Shown: piece after piece, positions 54,186 to 63,765 of the stretch
How positions within the stretch are numbered: the first letter of the stretch is position 1
How the letters are laid out: every line of letters begins with the position of its first letter
NCBI GenBank assembly: GCA_965230765.1
Contig: CBDDLR010000001.1
Span: forward strand, 806,001 to 870,000
Length of the DNA stretch: 64,000 bases
Source of the DNA: Sunxiuqinia sp965230765
GTDB taxonomy: Bacteria > Bacteroidota > Bacteroidia > Bacteroidales > Prolixibacteraceae
Reading direction: 5' to 3'
The notes under the pieces: generated by a model
What the model was told of the DNA's origin: nothing
The model's input: the letters and a program-made list of their open reading frames with translations, nothing else
Databases searched by the model: none
Program-made: the position numbers and the translations under genes

Positions 54186-55481
54186 CAGTGCTGTCCACTT
54201 AAAATAAGCTGAGGGACAGCTGGTTATAATTTAGTTCTTTGACATTTTTGTAATCTATATTTGTAAGCAATTCATTTATAGGCGTTTTGTCCAGTAGGGA
54301 TATTCCTAAAATCTGTAATATTTCGTAGGTTGAACGTTCAATTTTTAACTCTTTACCTACAATGGCAACTAAACAGTAGGCTATTATTGCGGAATAAATT
54401 TGTATTCTGACCGCGTTTTCAGACGTACCCCAGAATGCTTTTATTTTTAGGTGTTGTTTTATCCATTTAAAGAATAATTCAACCTGCCACCTGTTTTTGT
54501 ACAAAAGCACAATCTCTTCGGCTGTCAAGTCCATGTTATTAGTCAAGTAAACGAAGTAGCGGTTACTTTCAGCGTCATAGAATTTGATTCTCCGAAGTTT
54601 TTCAGGATAATCTTGAGAGGCATAAAAACCTGATAGTTTTCCAATCTGGTCACAAACCAGACCTGACTGTCTATCAACTTTATTTGAGTACATCCTGTTG
54701 AACTTCAGGTTTGCTTTTGCCCTTACTACAAAAAATGCAGAAAGTGTTGTTATTCGGTAAAGGCGCTCAAAGTCAACATATCCACGGTCAAAAATGTAAT
54801 AGGAACCAGTTTCGTAAGGAATAACATCCATTGCGTTGACATCGTGAACCGAAGCTGCCGTAATGTGGATAAATGCTGGTATCTGTGTGGTTATATCGTA
54901 AAGCGTGTGGAGTTTTATCCCTCCCTTCGTTTTACGAAAACTTGCCCACCAAAAGACACTTAAACATAAATCGATGGTTGAAGAATCAAATGCATAAACT
55001 TTCCCTTGGATTTCAAAATCATTGTTGGCAAGCTTTTTTCTGGCTAAATCAATCATATAATACGCAAAATCTTCAAAGATTCTGTAATTGCGCTTTTCGT
55101 TAGCTTTGGCCAAGTTGCTTCTTGTTACTGTTTTTCCAAAACCAAGATGGTAAGCTTTGCTTCGATGAGCGTCAATAATGACAATCAAATCGCGCAAACT
55201 ATCACGATTGGTCAATTGACCAAAAATCATACAAAGCAATTGATTCCAGCAGGTAAAGTGTCGAACATACTTGTTGCCCGAATATTTGGCAACATATTTA
55301 TCGAATACCCTTTGTGGCAAAAAACTTATGAGTTGAGCGAAAACGTATTTCCCGTTGTTCATGTGATTCTAAAAATCCACGAACTTAATCGATTCAAATC
55401 GTCACGCTCAAAAAAGTCGCATAAAGTATAGATTTACAATTGTTTCAAAGAACGTTATTTAATTTTTAGTGGACACTAATG
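54186..55481 (-). mobile_element. Complete IS4-family insertion sequence
   Basis: A 1296-bp element with near-perfect inverted ends. The left end 54186-54205 (CAGTGCTGTCCACTTAAAAT) matches the reverse complement of the right end 55462-55481 (CATTAGTGTCCACTAAAAAT) at 16 of 20 positions. ATAAATTTG flanks both sides as a 9-bp target duplication. It carries one intact transposase gene on the minus strand. The identical duplications and intact frame suggest a recent insertion. Confidence 0.88.
54199..55362 (-). CDS. IS4-family transposase (DDE, DUF4372 N-terminus)
   Basis: A 387-residue cut-and-paste transposase. The N-terminal 70 residues look like the DUF4372 domain (YVRHFTCWNQLLCMIFGQLT). The catalytic acids are Asp in YAFDSSTIDL, Asp in YIFDRGYVDF and Glu in the YREK-type motif YKNRWQVELFFKWIKQ, which sits where the IS4 family has it. 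The frame is unbroken, so the protein may be active. It reads away from the mlaE gene. The element ends lie 13 bases beyond its stop and 119 bases before its start. Confidence 0.93.
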   Translation of the reverse strand: MNNGKYVFAQLISFLPQRVFDKYVAKYSGNKYVRHFTCWNQLLCMIFGQLTNRDSLRDLIVIIDAHRSKAYHLGFGKTVTRSNLAKANEKRNYRIFEDFAYYMIDLARKKLANNDFEIQGKVYAFDSSTIDLCLSVFWWASFRKTKGGIKLHTLYDITTQIPAFIHITAASVHDVNAMDVIPYETGSYYIFDRGYVDFERLYRITTLSAFFVVRAKANLKFNRMYSNKVDRQSGLVCDQIGKLSGFYASQDYPEKLRRIKFYDAESNRYFVYLTNNMDLTAEEIVLLYKNRWQVELFFKWIKQHLKIKAFWGTSENAVRIQIYSAIIAYCLVAIVGKELKIERSTYEILQILGISLLDKTPINELLTNIDYKNVKELNYNQLSLSLF

Positions 55482-55490
55482 ATAAATTTG
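55482..55490. repeat. Right 9-bp target-site duplication
   Basis: ATAAATTTG follows the right end of the element and lies 22 bases before the permease ATG. It preserves a TAAATTTG -7 box, but no TTG lies 17-23 bases upstream in the element end. Confidence 0.8.
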
Positions 55491-55512
55491 TAATTTTATA
55501 AAAATTGCTGAT

Positions 55513-56253
55513 ATGAAGTTTTTTTATCATACAGGCCGATATTTTGCATTGCTTTACCAGGTATTTTCCAGACCTGAAAAGCATAAGGTTTATGTTCGAA
55601 GATTGTTCAAAGAAATTGAAAGCCTTGGATTAAATTCAGTTGGGATTGTAGTTATCATCTCAATTTTCATGGGTGGTATTATTACACTTCAGGTTGCTTA
55701 CAACCTAACCAATCCTCTATTTCCAAGCTACCTGATTGGACTGGGGAACAGGGACACACTGATCCTTGAATTTTCTTCAACCATTATGGGCTTGATTATG
55801 GCAGGTAAAATTGGCTCAAACATTACTTCTGAAATTGGAAGTATGCGCGTAACAGAGCAAATTGACTCTTTGGAAATTATGGGAGTAAACCCTGCGAGTT
55901 ATTTGATATTGCCTAAAATTGTCGCAGTAGTTTTTGTCTTTCCATTTCTGTTTATTCTAAGTGTTTTCTTCGGATTAATAGGTGGTTTGATTGTTGGCCC
56001 TGCTGTTGGGGCTGTAACACCACCTGATTACCTTAACGGTATTCAATACTTGTTTACTCCATATTACGTTACTTTCTCCATGATCAAGACCTTGTTTTTT
56101 GGATTTCTTGTTGCGAGTATTCCAGCATATTTTGGCTATTATGTGCAAGGCGGTGCTTTTGAAGTTGGAACCGCCAGTACCCGTGCTGTTGTAAACACAA
56201 ACATCATGATCCTGGTTTTTGACCTGATATTAACCCAATTACTTTTTACATGA
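55513..56253 (+). CDS. mlaE: MlaE-type ABC transporter permease
   Basis: An inner-membrane permease of the MlaE family, which moves phospholipids between the inner membrane and the periplasmic shuttle that maintains outer-membrane asymmetry. The 246 residues have an N-terminal interface helix and about five hydrophobic segments. SIFMGGIITLQVAYNL, TSEIGSMRVTEQIDSLEIMGVNP and GTASTRAVVNTNIMILVFDL are family blocks. Its stop overlaps the ATPase start as ATGA. An insertion sequence ends 31 bases before the ATG and probably altered its promoter. mlaD, mlaC and mlaB are not adjacent, although an mce/MlaD gene often follows in this phylum. Confidence 0.92.
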   Translation: MKFFYHTGRYFALLYQVFSRPEKHKVYVRRLFKEIESLGLNSVGIVVIISIFMGGIITLQVAYNLTNPLFPSYLIGLGNRDTLILEFSSTIMGLIMAGKIGSNITSEIGSMRVTEQIDSLEIMGVNPASYLILPKIVAVVFVFPFLFILSVFFGLIGGLIVGPAVGAVTPPDYLNGIQYLFTPYYVTFSMIKTLFFGFLVASIPAYFGYYVQGGAFEVGTASTRAVVNTNIMILVFDLILTQLLFT

Positions 56254-57014
56254 TCTCAGTCAGCAACATATCAAAGTCGTTCGACAATAAAAAAGTCCTG
56301 AGCAATATCACCACCGAATTTGTGAAAGGACAAACAAACCTGATCATTGGCAGAAGTGGGTCAGGGAAAACCGTTCTTCTGAAATCAATTGTTGGCCTGC
56401 ACGACGTTGATGAGGGCCAGATTTTGTACGACGATCGTGATTTCACGAAGATGAAAATCAAAGAACGAAAACAATTGCGCCAGGAAATGGGTATGGTTTT
56501 CCAGGGAGGTGCTTTGTTTGATTCCCTCAATGTAGAAGAAAACGTTCGTTTTTCTTTAGATATGTTCACTGAACAGTCATTTGAAGAAAAGCAGGAACGG
56601 GTAAATTTTTGCCTGAACAGGGTGAATATCGTGAATGCGAATCATCTCTACCCTTCTGAAATTTCAGGTGGTATGCGAAAAAGAGTGGCCATTGCCCGCG
56701 CCATTGCATTAAATCCCAAGTACCTTTTCTGTGATGAACCAAATTCTGGCCTTGATCCGGAAACAGCACTTGTAATTGATGATTTGATTCATGAAATCAC
56801 CGTTGATTTTGATATTACTACCATAGTTAATACTCACGACATGAATTCAGTAATGGAAATAGGCGATAAAATCCTTTTCATCAGTGAAGGTGAAATGTGC
56901 TGGGAAGGAACAAAGCATGAAATTCTTCAAGCTGATAATAAAAAGCTGAATGAATTTGTTTTTGCCAACAAACAGTACCGCCAAACCAGGGACGACAAAA
57001 TTGGCAAAAAGTAA
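56250..57014 (+). CDS. mlaF: MlaF-type ABC transporter ATPase
   Basis: The 254-residue ATP-binding partner of the MlaE permease. The Walker A is GRSGSGKT (about 34-41), the Q-loop is in MVFQGGALFDSL, the signature is EISGGMRKR (about 138-146), Walker B is YLFCDEPNSGLDP and the switch His is in VNTHDM. The GGALFDSL after the Q-loop is typical of MlaF. Start and permease stop share ATGA, so translation is coupled. The gene stops 2 bases from the convergent porX stop. Confidence 0.93.
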   Translation: MISVSNISKSFDNKKVLSNITTEFVKGQTNLIIGRSGSGKTVLLKSIVGLHDVDEGQILYDDRDFTKMKIKERKQLRQEMGMVFQGGALFDSLNVEENVRFSLDMFTEQSFEEKQERVNFCLNRVNIVNANHLYPSEISGGMRKRVAIARAIALNPKYLFCDEPNSGLDPETALVIDDLIHEITVDFDITTIVNTHDMNSVMEIGDKILFISEGEMCWEGTKHEILQADNKKLNEFVFANKQYRQTRDDKIGKK

Positions 57015-57016
57015 GG

Positions 57017-58570
57017 TTATCGTTTAGGCGTCATTACCACAAACGGAATAATCATTTCTTCCAGCGAAATTCCCCCGTGCTGGAACGTATCTCGATAATA
57101 CTGCACATAGTGGTTATAATTGTTTGGATAAGCAAAGAAGTCATCATTCATGGCAAAGATAAAACTTGAACTCACGTTTCTTCCTGGCAAGTGTGCTTGA
57201 GACGGATTGGTTATCTCAAATACCTGTTTGGCTTTGTAATTTAAGTTCCGTCCAATTTTATACCGAAGGTTTGTATTTGTTTCCCTGTCACCAATTACTT
57301 TCACGGCATTGTCAACACGAATGGCGCCATGGTCGGTGGTTAAAACTACTTTTACATTGTTCTCTGCCAACGATTTAAGAAGTTCAAGCAAGGTGGAATT
57401 ATTAAACCAACTCAGGGTTAGTGACCGATAAGCTTTCTCGTCCCCAGCCAGTTCTTTAATCATGTCCATTTCAGTTCGTGCGTGCGACATCATATCTACA
57501 AAATTGAACACCATCACCGAAAGGTCGTTGTTCAGGATATTTCCCAAGTTATCGTGCAATCTTTTGCCGGCTTTTAAATTCGCAATCTTCTCGAAAAACA
57601 GTTTTTCTTTTCGCCCGTAGCGGTTTAACTGGTTCTGCATCAATTCCCGCTCGTGCCTGTTTTTGTTACCTTCATTATCGTCATCCTCCCAATGATGCGG
57701 TAAAAGTTTTGCTATTTCTCCCGGCATGAGACCAGAAAAGATGGCATTGCGGGCATACATGGTTGCTGTGGGAAGAATGCTGTAGTACAAATCCTCTTCA
57801 CTGGTAAAATACTGGCTCATTACCTTATTCAAAACACGAAACTGATCGAGGCGAAGATTATCGATAACCAATACAAATACCTTGTCGCCTTTGTCGAGCA
57901 GTGGAAAAATCCGCTTTCGAAATAAATCCGGAGAAAGCATGGGCCGATCTTCAGCATCTTTATCGAACCATGATAGGTAGTTGTTTTTTATAAATCGTGC
58001 AAAGGTTGAGTTTGCTTCATTTTTTTGCATTTTCAACACATCATCCATCGCAGAATCTTCAGACTCACTTAGCTCCAATTCCCAGAAAACCAGCTGTCGG
58101 TAAATTTCTTTCCAGTCGTTAAAATCAAGTCGTTCGTTTAGGCGCATCCCAATTTTTGTGAACTCACTTTGGTATGCTGATGTCGTTTTTTTTGTTACCA
58201 GTTCACGCTGGTCAACATTCTTTTTTATCGATAAAAGAATTTGTTTCGGATTGACTGGTTTAATCAGGTAGTCGGCCATTTTTGCACCAATTGCCTGATC
58301 CATGATGTCCTCCTCTTCACTTTTGGTAATCATGATTACCGGAACATTGGGCTTTATGGATTTGATTTCATCCAGCGTTTCCAAACCCGTTTTGCCAGGC
58401 ATGTTTTCATCCATGAAAATAATGTCGAAATGGTTATTTTTCACCATCTCAACCGCATCGGTTCCGTTTGTGGCAGTAGATACTTCGTAACCTTTTTCTT
58501 CAAGGAATATAATGTGTGCCCTGAGTAAATCTATTTCGTCGTCTGTCCAGAGTATTCGTATTGTCTTCAT
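57017..58570 (-). CDS. porX: T9SS response regulator PorX
   Basis: A 517-residue two-part regulator of type IX secretion. Residues 1-120 are a receiver domain with Asp10/Asp11, phosphoacceptor Asp54 (IIFMDENMPG) and Lys in LIKPVNP. No DNA-binding domain follows. The C-terminal half is a PglZ/alkaline-phosphatase fold, with VIDNLRLDQF, the PTATMYARNAIFSG segment with the candidate catalytic Thr, and LTTDHGAIR as metal ligands. This matches PorX of P. gingivalis, which works with the kinase PorY and sigma factor SigP; neither is in the window. It lies 87 bases after porW on the same strand and close to the gldKLMN cluster. Confidence 0.93.
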   Translation of the reverse strand: MKTIRILWTDDEIDLLRAHIIFLEEKGYEVSTATNGTDAVEMVKNNHFDIIFMDENMPGKTGLETLDEIKSIKPNVPVIMITKSEEEDIMDQAIGAKMADYLIKPVNPKQILLSIKKNVDQRELVTKKTTSAYQSEFTKIGMRLNERLDFNDWKEIYRQLVFWELELSESEDSAMDDVLKMQKNEANSTFARFIKNNYLSWFDKDAEDRPMLSPDLFRKRIFPLLDKGDKVFVLVIDNLRLDQFRVLNKVMSQYFTSEEDLYYSILPTATMYARNAIFSGLMPGEIAKLLPHHWEDDDNEGNKNRHERELMQNQLNRYGRKEKLFFEKIANLKAGKRLHDNLGNILNNDLSVMVFNFVDMMSHARTEMDMIKELAGDEKAYRSLTLSWFNNSTLLELLKSLAENNVKVVLTTDHGAIRVDNAVKVIGDRETNTNLRYKIGRNLNYKAKQVFEITNPSQAHLPGRNVSSSFIFAMNDDFFAYPNNYNHYVQYYRDTFQHGGISLEEMIIPFVVMTPKR

Positions 58571-58657
58571 GCTATTTGAGTATAAAAAACCAGTGTATTA
58601 AGCTAACAAAAATAATACCCATTCAGTATGCACTTAACAAACTTTAACGGGTCGAGT

Positions 58658-61600
58658 TTACAGGTTCAGGTAAAGAGCCTTGAAAAGATTAATATAGTCG
58701 CCAACATCCTTTTTGTCAAGAAGGATAGTGAAATTTTCTTCAGTGATCACGAAGTTTCTATAATTCAACTCAGCTAGTTGTCCATAAATTTGCTGGTTTT
58801 GAATGATGGAACTCAGGTAATTCATCCCCTGATCTTTGTTGCTTAGGCCACTCACTGACAAGAGCAAATCTTCGCCAAATTGTTGTTCATCAACCGAAAG
58901 GCCAGTGAAGTTTTGATTATTGAAGTTTTGTATTGCAGACTTAAGCGATTCTTTATTGATTCCCTGATTAGGGACAATCAATACAAAGCGCTGATTTCCT
59001 TCAACATTGGCCTTGTAAATTCCTTCATACTTCGGTTTCTCAGGTTCGGTTTGAACTGGAATTTCAATACTAGTTTGTTCAACCTGTTTTTCTTCCTTCG
59101 TAGTTGGCTGAACCACTTCTGATGTTGGTTTGGAATAATTGCCTCTAATGTGATATTTCCTGAAGAATTTAATGTATTCATCCAACGAATTGTCGGCAAT
59201 CATATCGTTCAGGTTCTTATCAGAGATCACAAAGTTACGGTAGCTTCTGGTTTCCAATTCTTCGTACAACTTACGGTTAGCCACCACTTTGCTGAAATAA
59301 TCCATGGCTTCGCTTGTGTTTGGCAAATGCTTAATTACCAATAACTGGTAATCGCCAAAGGCACGTTGTTGCATGGTCAAATTGTAACCAGCAAAACGGT
59401 CGCGGTTGTAATTGGCAAAACTACCCATGATCGTCCGTAGGTCAAAACTACGGTCTTTAACAGCAATAACCAGGTTTTGAGGCTTGTCAAAGTCCTTTTC
59501 AAATACTTCCTGATTGGCATCTGCTTTCACCACAACAAAAGTTCCTCGTTCTTCCAGCTGTTCCTCTTCTTCCCTGGCTTTGGCCATTAATTCCTCTGGA
59601 TCTTCTAGCTCATCTTCTGGGAAATCGCTGCTAATAAACTTGCTATAGTTTTTGATAAAGAATTTCAGGTACTCGGTATAGTTTCTGTCAGATGTAATTT
59701 CCCGATAGTTGTATGACGACGCCATAAAGTTGATGTATTCAACATCAGCTAGTGTTTCAAAAACTTCACGCTGCCTGATTATCGACCTGAAGTAAATCAG
59801 GGATTGCTGCTTGTCTTCCAAAGCCCTAACAGTCAACAACGATTGATCACTGCTTAGGTTCTGTATTTCAATGTCAAAATCAATCTTGGTGTAATGGTCA
59901 ATGTTGTAGTTTGCAATGTCAAACTTCAGCCTGTTAATATCAACGCCTGACCTTCGTGGATAAGCAATTACAAAGTAATGCAATAAATCTTCATCGTATG
60001 AAAACTTACCTCCGAATTCATCATTTTCTGCCAGGTTTTCATCCATCAACTCTTCATTCTGAATGGTCTCGTTCAAGTATCCAATCTCGATAAGTTTTTG
60101 GTAATCGGCCAACGTGCTGTCTGAAATAAGCTCTAAAATATCTTCAGCCAGTGGTTTCGTCGCACTGGTTGGATATTTCTTTGTGTGATCTATCAGCAGT
60201 CTTCCAAATTGTGTCCAGTCGGTTTGAGTTCCATCTGCAATCACACCAAGGAAGTCAATCTTTGGCTCGATCAGGCTATCCGGCTTCATGGTGAGCATCT
60301 GATCAACAAGACGACCAGTCTCTTGGTAATTTCCACGACTATAATTATAAAATGCCTGTTGGTAAAGGTTATTCAGACTGTCTTTCCTGGCTTCAAGTTC
60401 AATAAAATAATTTGGGTTGATCAGGTATTTTGCATACTTACTCTCCGGGTAACTATTAATAACCAGGTTTTTATAATAGTTTGATCGTTCCGGGTTTTCA
60501 ATTTTACCATACAAATCCCAGAGTTCAAACAAAGCTGTAAGCTGGTAAATATTTTCCGGGTAACGTTCAATCAAATCTTCATACGAATCGATTGAGCGCT
60601 GGTAATTGCTATAGTCTTGTTTGAAAATCCGTCCTGCATTGAAAAGCGCATCCCTGATCCGTTCGTGAGAGGCTTCCATTAATTCATCGGTAAGCGGAAC
60701 ATCTTGCAAATAGTACTCCCTGTTCTTCGGATCTTCAACACGAACCTCCTTAACTTCTTCCCCATTTTCACCTTCTCCTTCCAGCTCGGCGAAGTCCTCA
60801 TCTGAGCTGGTTGATTTATTACCACGACGCCAGTCATCTTCCAAGCTTCTTTTTCCCCAAAGACGCTCAAACTCAGACTTCCCGTAGGCAACAGTTGTTG
60901 GATTATAAAAATACCATCCTGAACCTTGTTGTTGTCTGTTCAATCCAAAACGATTTTGGTTCATTCTGAAGAAACTACGGTCTAGCATTTGGGCATTTTC
61001 CAACTGTCTTAAACGCTCTTCCTCTTCTTGCGCTTCTTTAATCCACTGGGTAACCAACTGGGTCCGTTCAGAATCCGATAAAAGCGCAATTCGTTGCAGG
61101 CTGTCTTCAACAACCACTGTGCTCAGGTTTTCAACCAATCTGCTCAAACTTTGATACCTGCTTTGAATGGTCTTGTAATCGGGGTAATTCTCATCGATAA
61201 CCACCATGGCACTATCATAGTAGCTTTGCGCCCCTTCGTAATTTTGTTCTTCGAAATAAATATCAGCCAAAGTCAAACAACTCAGGGCTCTTTGGTACAT
61301 ATTTACACTGCTTGAAGCTGCAGATTTTTTGTACATATCAACAGCAGTGGCTTTGTTATTTTCTGCTAAAAAAATATCAGCAAGTGCATAATATATTTGA
61401 TCCCTGAACTCTAAATTCTTTACATCCTTGAGCATCTTCCGAAGGTCTTTTTTCAGCTTGTCAATATCACCTTCCCCGGTAAAAGTTCCAGCCGCATTTA
61501 TGCGGGCATTGAATGCCATGATGTAAGGTGGGTTCATTCGTGCGACCTCACGAAATGTTTCAGAAGCCATCATTTCGTTTCCTGTCTCCTGGTACAACTG

Positions 61601-62389
61601 AGCCAATATGTATTTATACCTTGCTTTATTCTTATCAAGGAATGAAGATTTAACAGCCAACCTCATATGCGGGATGGCCTCTTCATACTCATTCTGCTTA
61701 ATATGAAAATGGGCAACTGCCAAGGCGAATTCGTCATTCAAACGTTTAGGAAAATCTTCGTCTCCATCAATATTCTGAATGGTTTCCAGTGCCTCATTGT
61801 AGCGCTCCATTTCTGTGTAGGCGCGAACCAGCCACACCAACGCATCGTATTTGGTGTCTTCTTCACTGAATTTCCGAAGAACAAAAGAAAAATTTTCGAT
61901 TGCCGAAATATAGTTCTTCATGTAGAAGTAGGACTGCCCCATCAGTAAATAACTGTCATCAACCCATTTATTATATTCTTCTTTGCTTAAGAATTTTCTT
62001 CTTGCAATTTGTTTCTGGCTACTTCTTCCTAAGAATGCTCTTTTTGAGCTACTTGATCTTCTTTTATGAGGCTTTTTAGTGATTGAGTGAAGCTTGATTA
62101 ATTTCGAGGCTTTCATAATGGCCGTTTCCATTTCTGATGTAGCCGTCTGCCCGGTACCCGGATCGCTTGATTTATAAACAAGAAGCATCTTGGTATAATC
62201 GTCCTCAACCGTTTCATTAATCCTGCTGACCCCGGATTTTAAACTTTCTTTGCCATTAAAAAGGATGTTGTAATGTGCGGTAAGATTGTGGTATGCACGG
62301 TTAACCCGTGTGTTCTTTTCAACAGAACAACCAGCAATAACAATCAGCAAAAATGCCAGAAGAATGGGATATAATGATTTTTTACTCAA
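58658..62389 (-). CDS. porW: T9SS lipoprotein PorW/SprE (TPR)
   Basis: A 1243-residue lipoprotein required for type IX secretion and gliding in relatives, where it links the ring to the SprA translocon. The type II signal peptide ends at Cys21 (LIVIAGC). Tetratricopeptide-like helical pairs run from about 140 to 450 and 590 to 760. An acidic linker with an EGEGENGEE run separates them. The last 390 residues contain three diverged copies of a roughly 110-residue unit, each closing with a YRNFVIS-like motif. PorW is longer here than the roughly 870 residues I recall for F. johnsoniae SprE. It precedes porX by 87 bases. Confidence 0.9.
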   Translation of the reverse strand: MSKKSLYPILLAFLLIVIAGCSVEKNTRVNRAYHNLTAHYNILFNGKESLKSGVSRINETVEDDYTKMLLVYKSSDPGTGQTATSEMETAIMKASKLIKLHSITKKPHKRRSSSSKRAFLGRSSQKQIARRKFLSKEEYNKWVDDSYLLMGQSYFYMKNYISAIENFSFVLRKFSEEDTKYDALVWLVRAYTEMERYNEALETIQNIDGDEDFPKRLNDEFALAVAHFHIKQNEYEEAIPHMRLAVKSSFLDKNKARYKYILAQLYQETGNEMMASETFREVARMNPPYIMAFNARINAAGTFTGEGDIDKLKKDLRKMLKDVKNLEFRDQIYYALADIFLAENNKATAVDMYKKSAASSSVNMYQRALSCLTLADIYFEEQNYEGAQSYYDSAMVVIDENYPDYKTIQSRYQSLSRLVENLSTVVVEDSLQRIALLSDSERTQLVTQWIKEAQEEEERLRQLENAQMLDRSFFRMNQNRFGLNRQQQGSGWYFYNPTTVAYGKSEFERLWGKRSLEDDWRRGNKSTSSDEDFAELEGEGENGEEVKEVRVEDPKNREYYLQDVPLTDELMEASHERIRDALFNAGRIFKQDYSNYQRSIDSYEDLIERYPENIYQLTALFELWDLYGKIENPERSNYYKNLVINSYPESKYAKYLINPNYFIELEARKDSLNNLYQQAFYNYSRGNYQETGRLVDQMLTMKPDSLIEPKIDFLGVIADGTQTDWTQFGRLLIDHTKKYPTSATKPLAEDILELISDSTLADYQKLIEIGYLNETIQNEELMDENLAENDEFGGKFSYDEDLLHYFVIAYPRRSGVDINRLKFDIANYNIDHYTKIDFDIEIQNLSSDQSLLTVRALEDKQQSLIYFRSIIRQREVFETLADVEYINFMASSYNYREITSDRNYTEYLKFFIKNYSKFISSDFPEDELEDPEELMAKAREEEEQLEERGTFVVVKADANQEVFEKDFDKPQNLVIAVKDRSFDLRTIMGSFANYNRDRFAGYNLTMQQRAFGDYQLLVIKHLPNTSEAMDYFSKVVANRKLYEELETRSYRNFVISDKNLNDMIADNSLDEYIKFFRKYHIRGNYSKPTSEVVQPTTKEEKQVEQTSIEIPVQTEPEKPKYEGIYKANVEGNQRFVLIVPNQGINKESLKSAIQNFNNQNFTGLSVDEQQFGEDLLLSVSGLSNKDQGMNYLSSIIQNQQIYGQLAELNYRNFVITEENFTILLDKKDVGDYINLFKALYLNL

Positions 62390-62569
62390 TCCGATTTATT
62401 TTAACACTGTAGGATAAACAGAATAATCCAATTTATATTGTTTGCAAAGCCATGAAAAAGCTTCAATAAAAGCAGGTTTTTGCACGGATGGGAACTTTCC
62501 GTGAAAGTACTTTCAATATTGACTTATGCAAGACTTTTAAAAGTTTACAATATTACAAAAAAACAGGTT

Positions 62570-62611
62570 AAAAAAATGAGCCATCCGGCTTTTAAATAAC
62601 TGAATGGCTCA
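62570..62611 (-). terminator. Terminator after the Mrp ATPase gene
   Basis: On the minus strand an 8-bp stem (62611-62604 with 62584-62577) closes a 19-nt loop and is followed by seven Ts. It separates the mrp gene from porW. Confidence 0.8.
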
Positions 62612-62637
62612 CTTTAAATTTTGTATTTCAAATAATC

Positions 62638-63753
62638 TTATTTGCGACTTACTTTCACCTTTTTGGTTGGATCCATGTCTTTGTTCCTGATTTCGGTGTA
62701 TTTGATGGTATTTGCAGCCAACTCCATAAACGCTTTTCCGGTAATGGAGCTTTCATCCAGGGCAGCAGGCTGTCCGTTGTCGCCACCTTCGCGAATTCCC
62801 TGCACAATTGGAATCTGTCCCAATAGCGGCAATCCGGTTTCTTCAGCCATTTTTTTAGCACCTTCTTTCCCAAAAATGTAGTATTTATTGTCTGGCAATT
62901 CTTCTGGTGTAAACCAGGCCATGTTCTCTACCAAACCAATTACCGGAACATCAACCGATTTACTCTGGAACATGTTTACCCCTTTTACCACATCTGCCAA
63001 AGCAACATCTTGTGGGGTTGAAACGATAACTGCCCCTGTCACCGGAACGGTCTGAACCAGGGTCAGGTGAATATCGCTTGTGCCTGGTGGCAGGTCAATT
63101 AGCAGATAATCCAACTCGCCCCAGCTGCCATCAGTAATGAGTTGTTTCAATGCATTGGATGCCATTGGCCCACGCCAGATTAGCGCATCTTCAACAGCCA
63201 CAAAAAAGCCAATGGAGAGAATCTTCACCCCGTGCTGTTCTACGGGAACGATTAGCTCACGTTCATCTACTTTTTCGCCGGTTGGGCGGATACCTTCTGC
63301 CCCAAACATTTTTGGAATAGACGGCCCATAAATGTCCGCATCAATCACACCAACTTTTGCGCCGGTTTTTGCCAATGCAACGGCCAGGTTGACCGCAACT
63401 GTAGATTTACCAACACCACCTTTCCCGGACGCTACTGCAAGTATGTTTTTCACTCCTGGCAAGATCGGACGCTCCATTTGGTGGATGGCCTTAGCGGTAA
63501 TATTTCCTTTTATCTCAACATCTTCTCCCAGTTCTTTCAGAATGGTTTCCTCGCAAGCCTTAATCACAGTGCCCATATTTGGATCATCGGAACGTTGAAA
63601 AACCAGTGAGAACGTTATTTTCTTTCCTGCAATTCGCACTTCCTGAACCATGTCCAGGTCAACAATATTTTCATTTCCTCCGGGGAATGTAATTCCTCGC
63701 AAAACATCAGTAACATGTTTTGGTACAATTAATTTTCGGGGATTTTCTGACAT
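62638..63753 (-). CDS. Mrp/NBP35-family iron-sulfur carrier ATPase
   Basis: A 371-residue P-loop protein of the Mrp/ApbC family, which helps load iron-sulfur clusters. Residues 1-85 form a DUF59/MIP18-like domain. The deviant Walker A is SGKGGVGKST (about 109-118), then DADIYGPSIPKMFG and LIDLPPGTSD. The C-terminal CxxC that holds a bridging cluster in most relatives is missing: after GLVENMAWF the sequence continues TPEELPDNKYYIFG. The only Cys is in the N-terminal domain (IKACEE). I recall the same variant in other Bacteroidota. Carrier function is thus uncertain here. The alkyltransferase-like gene lies 12 bases upstream. Confidence 0.88.
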   Translation of the reverse strand: MSENPRKLIVPKHVTDVLRGITFPGGNENIVDLDMVQEVRIAGKKITFSLVFQRSDDPNMGTVIKACEETILKELGEDVEIKGNITAKAIHQMERPILPGVKNILAVASGKGGVGKSTVAVNLAVALAKTGAKVGVIDADIYGPSIPKMFGAEGIRPTGEKVDERELIVPVEQHGVKILSIGFFVAVEDALIWRGPMASNALKQLITDGSWGELDYLLIDLPPGTSDIHLTLVQTVPVTGAVIVSTPQDVALADVVKGVNMFQSKSVDVPVIGLVENMAWFTPEELPDNKYYIFGKEGAKKMAEETGLPLLGQIPIVQGIREGGDNGQPAALDESSITGKAFMELAANTIKYTEIRNKDMDPTKKVKVSRK

Positions 63754-63765
63754 TTTATTTTCGTT

